Part shown: positions 58,701-64,000 of the stretch, piece by piece
Numbering within the stretch: the first letter of the stretch is position 1
Layout of the letters: each line of letters begins with the position of its first letter
From: Perognathus longimembris pacificus
Taxonomy: Eukaryota; Chordata; Mammalia; Rodentia; Heteromyidae
NCBI RefSeq assembly: GCF_023159225.1
Contig: NC_063166.1
Coordinates: 77,835,785 to 77,899,784, forward strand
Reading direction: 5' to 3'
DNA length: 64,000 nucleotides
The notes under the pieces: model-generated
Told to the model about the DNA's origin: nothing
The model's input: the letters and a program-made list of their open reading frames with translations, nothing else
Databases searched by the model: none
Made by a program: the position numbers and the translations under genes

Positions 58701-59449
58701 AGTCACCTGGCACCATGCCATGTCTGTCCAAATCCCATGCTCTCCTCCCTCCACCCAGAACCTTCCAGGATTCCCAGGAGCCAAGGGCCACATTCGACTC
58801 AATTCTCGCTCTTTTCATTTTTTTTTCCTGGCACTGAGATTCAAACTAAGTCCCAGTGCTCTACCACTGAGCTACATCTCTAGCCACATCCTGTACTTAG
58901 ATCTGGCCTTGAGGCAAGAGTGTTTTCTCACCCAATCCCCTCACCCTTTTTATTTTCGATCCGGGGTCTGGGATCTGTTCCTGAGCTTTTGCACTCTACC
59001 ATTTGAGCCACAACTCCATTTCTGGTATTTTGTAACTAATTAGAATCTTATGGACTTTGCTTTTTTTTTGCCCCAGAATAGTGATCTTTAGCTGGATTAC
59101 AGTCACCAGCACAAGGCTGGTTTTTGCCATCTTAAAGGGGTTGAAAGAAAGGACAAGTCAATCTCAGACATTTGCTCTGAGTAAGGCAGTGCAAGGTTAA
59201 GGAACAGAGACAGCATCTCATCAGAGCACCGTCACCTGTGCCCATTTATCTGCCACAGTCTCTGTGTGCTTCTTATGTTCCTGTGACGACACTACACACA
59301 CTGACCACCACTCAAGTATCTCCCATGGGACCTGTCATCAAAATACGTGCCACCAAGAAGACTCTGCACACAGCCTGCCAGGTGTCTGTGCGCCACTGAC
59401 TCTGCCCCTCATTTCTGGTGAAGCCTCCTTCCTTCCTCCCTGCCTCTGA
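55705..59449. other. Spacer B3-B4: SINEs, CTCF-type site, no gene
   Basis: An uninterrupted dimeric SINE lies at about 55750-56000, then the ggcctggcacactctgccgg block (about 56065-56225), and the ccgccatggcctctgcctgc segment with a CTCF-type site (56684-56702). Antisense SINEs at about 57090-57320 and 57365-57570 follow; the second appears to contain a different short repeat (gaattgaacccagggcttca). The ctgaagcagcgcccaccatc motif is near 58400. No frame is conserved with other units. Confidence 0.6.
56684..56702 (-). promoter_or_regulatory. CTCF-type site, spacer after B3
   Basis: Third identical 19-mer, in the same orientation and same block as at 29787 and 50167. Confidence 0.6.
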
Positions 59450-59745
59450 CTCCCAAAGCTGGCCTCCCTCCTCTGCTTTCAGCCTCCCCAGCCCGGGCCC
59501 CAGCTCAGGTGCTGTGGGCTGTGGTCCATCCACCCGCAGGGTCTCCATCCCCAGAGCCCCGGTGTGGCTCAGGCCCCAGGGTGTGAGCAGCGCATGGGCT
59601 TCCTCCTCAGCACCCAGCTGCATCCCGGCCTGCCTCTCTACTTCCTTCCCTCTGTGCACAGAGGCGGGGACTGTGTGTCCTGTCACCTGTCCCCAGGTGA
59701 CTCATGGACCACAGCCATAGTAGTTGTGCAGTCAATATTTCTGTA
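59450..59745 (+). other. Upstream conserved block, unit B4
   Basis: Same block as at 5000-5280. The acceptor-like start is altered here (ctcccaaagctggcc instead of ccccacagctggcc), which argues against a constitutive exon. Confidence 0.6.
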
Positions 59746-60579
59746 ATGGCTGCTTCCCCATTTTTGTTATTTTTTTTCCTTTCCTTTGCGCTCTTTTTTT
59801 TTTTTTTTTTTTGACAGTCCTGGGTTTGGAACTCGGACCTCTGTGCACACATAGATTCTTAGCAAGTGCTCTACCATCTGCATTATGCACCCAGTTCGTG
59901 GATATTTTGACATGAGGTTTAGGGAACTTTTTCACTAGGGTTAGTCTTCCTGGGGTAGGAGGCGCGGCTCAGCCGGTAGAGCACTAGCCAGTGAGATACA
60001 CATCAGGTACAGAGCTCCATTCCAATGCTGAAATTTAAAAGAGAATTGTCACCATCCTGACATTAGCCCCTCATGAACTTACAGGCATGGATTTCCACAC
60101 ACACACACACACACCCGCACACCCCTTCCTCATCAGGCTGCTCCCTTCTTCTTACATCAAGAAGATTCTGTAGCACCACCCGTGGCCCACTGTGGATTCT
60201 CGAGCTTCTGCCTGAGCACAAGCTCCAATCCTGCAAAGTCATCATGTGAATCTGAGGAAACGAGGTGAAGCCCCGGCCTCCCCTCCCTGCGTTCCTGCCA
60301 CCCACCGCTGCTGTGGACCCCAGAGGGGACATCAAATGCCCATCTGAGGACGCATGGCCTGTCTCCTTCCTGCCCTCCCTCCTCACCCCACTCCAGCCCC
60401 ACGGAGTGTTGCCCCTGGCCTGCCTTTCTCTGTGGTTTTAGCACAGTGTCCCTGCCCTGCTCAGGACCGCAGTCTGCCCACAGCACGATTCTCCAGCTAT
60501 CTCTCTGCCAGGGAACAGCCCCAGGCCGCCTTCTTCCCCACCTGCAGACACAGATCTGTGGAAGTTTCTGTTTGTTCCA

Positions 60580-60778
60580 CACGTCCTCCCCAGTCACAGT
60601 CACGTCCCCATCTCCAAAGCCCTTTAAAAGTGTCCCCCGGGCTCAGGCCCAGTGTCCCATTCTCAGTGGACCACAGGAACTGCAGAATTCCCTTCTCCAG
60701 CCTCAGCCCCAGCCAGCGGGGAAGGCTCTGCAGCAGGACTGCCACACTCCCATCCCGACTCTGCCATCAGCTGCTCAG
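60580..60778 (+). promoter_or_regulatory. Promoter and noncoding exon 1 of gene B4
   Basis: Type B box CCTTTAAAAG at 60621-60630. Exon 1 runs from about 60653 to CTGCTCAG at 60778, then gtaagcacc. Confidence 0.7.
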
Positions 60779-60959
60779 GTAAGCACCTCAGCGCTGTGGG
60801 CCTGGGATTCGGGGAGCAGAGCACTTCCCCTGTGGGCAGATGCAGTGAGCTCTCGCAGTCAGCGTGGGTGCTTAGCGCTGAGTCTGGAGGCAGAGCCACT
60901 GCTGCTGTGCTTGCCAGCTCTCGACTCCTCTTCCTCCTTCTGAGCCCTTCTCTGTATAC

Positions 60960-62245
60960 CACCACAGACTGCCGTGCTTTCGTTAGAATGCCAATAATAA
61001 TTTAATACTTAGTTGGTATTTATTTTAATTTTGCTAGTTCTGGAGCTGGGACTTATGTCTTGGGTGCTACCCTCAAGCTTCTTTTGCTTGAGGCTAGCCC
61101 TCTACCACATGAATCACAGATCTGCTTACAGCTTCTCTGATAATAAATGTTATGTGGTGAGAAAACAGAGAAGCCATATTTTGAGAGGTTAAATTGGGAG
61201 TCTTCATCAGAAGGCCAGCAACCAACTGTGTCTTACCAGAAACACCTGCAGTCCCGTAAATATACCCAACATGATCCGAAAACTGAGCCAAGAGAGCTGC
61301 AGAGGAAAGAAAGAGCAGAAAAAATACCAACAAACCAGATCAGTTCCAAAGAAGAGAGTTGATAGGAGAGCCATAAGACAGGACAAGAGCAGAAAGGAGA
61401 CCTGTGGCATGGTGTCCCAGTGCCTGAGCTGGTCTGGGCCTCAATAGGGTCAGATCAGAGCACAGGGTCACAGGGAGCTTTAGAGTTCATGACCCCAGAC
61501 TGGCAGACCCAGTAACCTGTTGTCCAAGTCTCTGCCTCTTCCTCTAGGAATTGAGGCATGCCTATCACCTGGGAGGTGGGATTTCCCTGCCTCCACCATG
61601 GAGACAAGATGGCACCAGTAAAACCCAATACTCTATTATTCACCATGAGGCCAAGGTAAGATTCAGCATACCTACTTCATTAATTGATTAAAAGAATCTC
61701 CTGGACTTTCCTGCTCAATCTGGCCTTGAACCCCAATGCACAGATCTCCTCCTCCTGAATAGCTAGGATTACAGATGTGAGCCACTGGCTCCTGGCTTCT
61801 TATTAAATTTTCTCTATCAGTTACTGTCCTTGAACTCAGGGCCTGGGCTCTATCCCTGAACTCTTTTGCTCAAGGCTACTGCCCTACCACTTTGAGTCAC
61901 AGTACCACATCCAGTTTTCTGGTAGTTAGTAAGAGACAATTATCTAATGGACTTTCCTGCCTATGCTGGCTTTGAACTGCGATCCTCAGATCTCAGCCTC
62001 CTGTGTAGCTAGGACTATGGGCATGAGCCACCGGCCCCTGCAAATATGTTTTCTTGGGCTGGGAATGTGGCCTAGTGGCAAAAGTGCTTGCCTCATATAC
62101 ATGAAGCCCTGGGTTCAATTCCCCAGCACCACATATATAGAAAATGGCCAGAAGTGGTGCTGTGGCTCAAGTGGCAGAGTGCTAGCCTTGAGCAAAAAGA
62201 AGCCATGAACAGTACTCAGGCCCCAAGTCCAAGCCTCAGGACTGG

Positions 62246-62299
<54 letters not shown>

Positions 62300-62600
62300 T
62301 TCTTTTGTTGTTGTTGTTGTTTTCCACTGTATTATTTTGTCTTTTCTTTTTATTGTTACTCCATTGACTCCAGGATGTTTCACTTGCTCGGCAAGTGCTT
62401 TGTCACTGAGCTATGCTTCAGCAAATGGTGATTTTTTTTTAAGGGAATCTGGTGGTTGTGCTAGAACTCATGTATTTATATTCTTGATGTCTTGCTTCCT
62501 GAATGTTGGTGCTCTACCACTTGAGCCTTGCCTCCAGTCTGGTGCATTCATGGTTAATAGGAGATGGAATCTCCTAGACTTTCTGTTCTGCCTGGCCTTT
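60960..62600. other. Extra repeat load in intron of B4
   Basis: This intron is about 2.8 kb against 1.3-1.7 kb elsewhere. The added part holds a fragment of the repeat family also seen at 1350-2530 (about 61146-61660), an antisense SINE (about 61805-62040) and a young SINE (62056-62292). No coding signal. Confidence 0.6.
62056..62292 (+). mobile_element. ID-like dimeric SINE with (TA)n tail in intron of B4
   Basis: It starts GGGCTGGGAATGTGGCCTAG and has the GTGCTGTGGCTCAAGTGGCA second half. Its A tail has turned into a TA microsatellite (about 62256-62296). A duplication ATATGTTTTCTT lies at 62044-62055 and 62293-62304. Confidence 0.88.
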
Positions 62601-62820
62601 TAACTTCATCCTTGAGCTCTCATCCATTTCAATAGCTAAGATCACAAGACAGAGACTCTGGGGCCTGCTCATAGCTAAAACTCTGCCATGGCAACCTAGG
62701 TGTATAGGACAGTGCCAGGCCTCTGTCACCTCCACATTCAAGAAGTGACCCCAGCACATGTCGTGGCCTCAAGAAAAAGACTCCCCTGATCTTAGCCCTA
62801 CACACAGACTCTAACAAGTG

Positions 62821-63012
62821 CTTCCTGCCCACCCGCTCCGTCCTCTAGAGGAGGAAGCAGCCTTGCTGTCAGTGGAGCCGGCAGCACAGGGCTGGAGTCT
62901 GGGCTCCTGCAGGGTCCTTGTTCTGTCTGTGTCCTCTGGCCATGGGTGGAAGCCTCAGCTTCAGGGACAGCTTGTCTGTGACCTCCCCAGGGCCTCGGAG
63001 CCTGCCACGGTG
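62821..63012 (+). other. Intronic conserved block, unit B4
   Basis: Near-identical to the other blocks and preserved despite the repeat insertions just upstream. Confidence 0.65.
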
Positions 63013-63085
63013 CTGGCCCTCACTTGGGTTACAGGGAACCTTCTGCCTGTGGAAGAGTCAGGAAAGAAGAACTTAAAATCCAAAA

Positions 63086-63236
63086 TGGAGCCATGTGCCC
63101 ATGGCTCAGGTCTGTGATCTTACTTACTTAGGTGGCTGAGATCTGAGGATCCTAGTTCAAAGCCAGCCCAGGTAGGAAAGTCTTTGATACTCTTATCTCC
63201 AATTTATCACTAAAGATAAGTGTCTGAGTGCTAGCC
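63086..63236 (+). mobile_element. B1/ID-like SINE in intron of B4
   Basis: The sequence catggctcaggtctgtgatc, ggctgagatctgaggatcct, agttcaaagccagcccaggt and actcttatctccaatttatc matches the sense strand of the dimeric SINE found downstream of each gene. It is absent from the other introns at this place. Confidence 0.75.
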
Positions 63237-63639
63237 TGGATCTGCAAAATAGAATAAAATTTAAATCTCAAATTGTCTGCAGTTTCCTCTCATAGCACGT
63301 GGAGGTGACCGCGTGGACAGGAGGAGACGCCACCTCAAACCCCTCTGCCTCGGGGACCAGGACCTCGTCACCTGCTTCTCAGTCCACAGGACACACAGCT
63401 GCAGGGGTGCGCTGGACCCACCTTCCTCCCCTCACCCTGACCTCCACAACTGGGGCACTTCCACGTGAACTTGAGGAAACCGGGGACAGCCCTGTTAGCT
63501 GCATCCACCCCCTGACCTCCCAGGGCACCGACCCCAATCCCCTAGTATCCCGCTCCCTCCTCAGCACCTGCAGAAGACCTGGCTGCACAGCTTCTAGAAT
63601 CACCCACGTGGTTGGAGTTGGCCTTGCTGTGTTGTCCGG

Positions 63640-64000
63640 ATGATGGTGCCAATGGGGAGCCTGGTGACCTTGGGGACAGTCCACGTGCTGCTGCTGCTGT
63701 CCTGTGTGGACCCTGGTGGCTCTGATCGTGTCAGGATTGCCTCACGTGATTCTCTGTTTAACCCATCTCATTTTACTTGGAAAGACGCAAACTTCACATT
63801 CTCCTCAGTTCACACATCTCTCATTCTTTGGTTCAATGGGACTGATCAGACATTTCAGGCTCTCAAATGGTCTCAATCTATGTTAAATCTATCAAAAGAA
63901 GAGCCCTTCTCAGGGTATCTGTATTTCAGAGATAAAATCCCTGCAGTCTTAGCTCTTAGATTCCTCCCGAATATCCAGCTGAATACGTATAGTGTACTTG
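63640..64000 (+). CDS. Secreted six-cysteine glycoprotein B4, cut by window edge
   Basis: The frame opened by ATG ATG at 63640 stays open to the last base, giving 120 residues and no stop. It starts MMVPMGSLVTLGTVHVLLLL and continues with FNPSHFTWKDANFT, LILWFNGT and GYLYFRD, so it is a type B copy. The signal peptide ends near DPGGS. Sequons visible are NFT, NGT and NLS. The cysteine region lies beyond the window, so integrity cannot be judged. Exon 2 begins at 63565 after ccctcctcag. The shorter open frame at 63704 is out of frame with the family and was not used. Confidence 0.8.
   Translation, partial: MMVPMGSLVTLGTVHVLLLLSCVDPGGSDRVRIASRDSLFNPSHFTWKDANFTFSSVHTSLILWFNGTDQTFQALKWSQSMLNLSKEEPFSGYLYFRDKIPAVLALRFLPNIQLNTYSVL

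Larger units (their letters stand above)
3865..64000 (+). repeat. Tandem array of eight 6.5-7.6 kb gene units
   Basis: Start codons of the eight copies lie at 8032, 15654, 22929, 26830, 34434, 48320, 54868 and 63640. The irregular spacings are explained by visible events: a deletion before copy 4, an L1 plus an LTR between copies 5 and 6, and SINE or other repeat insertions in the intron of copy 8. Each unit repeats the same ordered landmarks: CCCTGAAGCAGCGCCCACC motif, upstream conserved block, TATA and exon 1, intron block, exon 2 with the coding region, SINE pair, CTGGCACACTCTGCCGGCC block, and an antisense SINE with TTA or TC microsatellites. All copies point the same way, as expected from unequal crossing-over. 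Confidence 0.9.

Overview
This is a mammalian nuclear DNA window, most likely from a heteromyid rodent (kangaroo rat or pocket mouse group). The evidence is a decayed LINE-1 with rodent-type ORF1/ORF2, many short SINEs starting GGCTGGGGATATGGCCTAGT and carrying a second half AAGTGGCGCTGTGGCTCAAG (I recall this ID-like/B1-like dimer type from Geomyoidea), several ERV LTRs, and rodent-style purine/pyrimidine microsatellites. The species call is inference. The repeats and gene-like structures are read directly from the sequence.

From about 3.9 kb to the right edge the window is a tandem array of eight copies of one plus-strand gene, with a typical period of 6.5-7.6 kb. Each complete unit has the same layout. 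A TATA-type promoter is followed by a roughly 125-nt noncoding exon 1 ending GCTGCTCAG|gtaag. A 1.3-2.8 kb intron carries a nearly invariant block of about 200 bp. Exon 2 then holds the last ~75 nt of the 5' UTR, the complete coding sequence, and a 3' UTR ending at GTGCAGAATAAA. The protein is a small secreted glycoprotein of 193-207 aa with a Leu-rich signal peptide and six mature cysteines in a strictly conserved pattern, DYC-x24-C-x2-C-x4-C-x6-C-x-C-G[Y/W]. I do not recognise the family and assign no function.

The copies form two subfamilies. Type A (ends CECGYY, CTTTATAA promoter) comprises A1 at 8032, A2 at 15654, A3 at 22929 and the broken A4 at 34434. Type B (ends CRCGW, CTTTAAAA promoter) comprises the broken B1 at 26830, then B2 at 48320, B3 at 54868 and B4 at 63640, which runs off the window. 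Array order is A A A B A B B B. Five copies are complete and intact, one is open but truncated by the window edge, and two are pseudogenes. B1 lost its promoter and exon 1 through a deletion with a 6-bp microhomology junction. A4 has a damaged TATA box, frameshifts and a 6.5-kb L1 inserted in its coding region with a perfect 12-bp target duplication.

Region by region: 1-3.9 kb is repeat and ERV-derived sequence with no gene I can support. 4-8.9 kb is unit A1, 8.9-16.5 kb unit A2, 16.5-23.8 kb unit A3, and 23.8-27.7 kb the shortened B1 unit. 27.7-41.8 kb is the A4 unit with a sense solo LTR upstream and the L1 (itself hit by three SINEs) inside it. 41.8-49.2 kb is unit B2 with an antisense solo LTR upstream. 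49.2-55.7 kb is unit B3, and 55.7-64 kb is unit B4. Three intergenic spacers, those downstream of B1, B2 and B3, carry a strong CTCF-type motif in one orientation. Noncoding parts of the units (exon 1, intron block) are much more alike than the proteins, which suggests that the coding regions evolve fast. The copies probably act as a co-regulated secreted protein family, but that is inference from the shared promoters.
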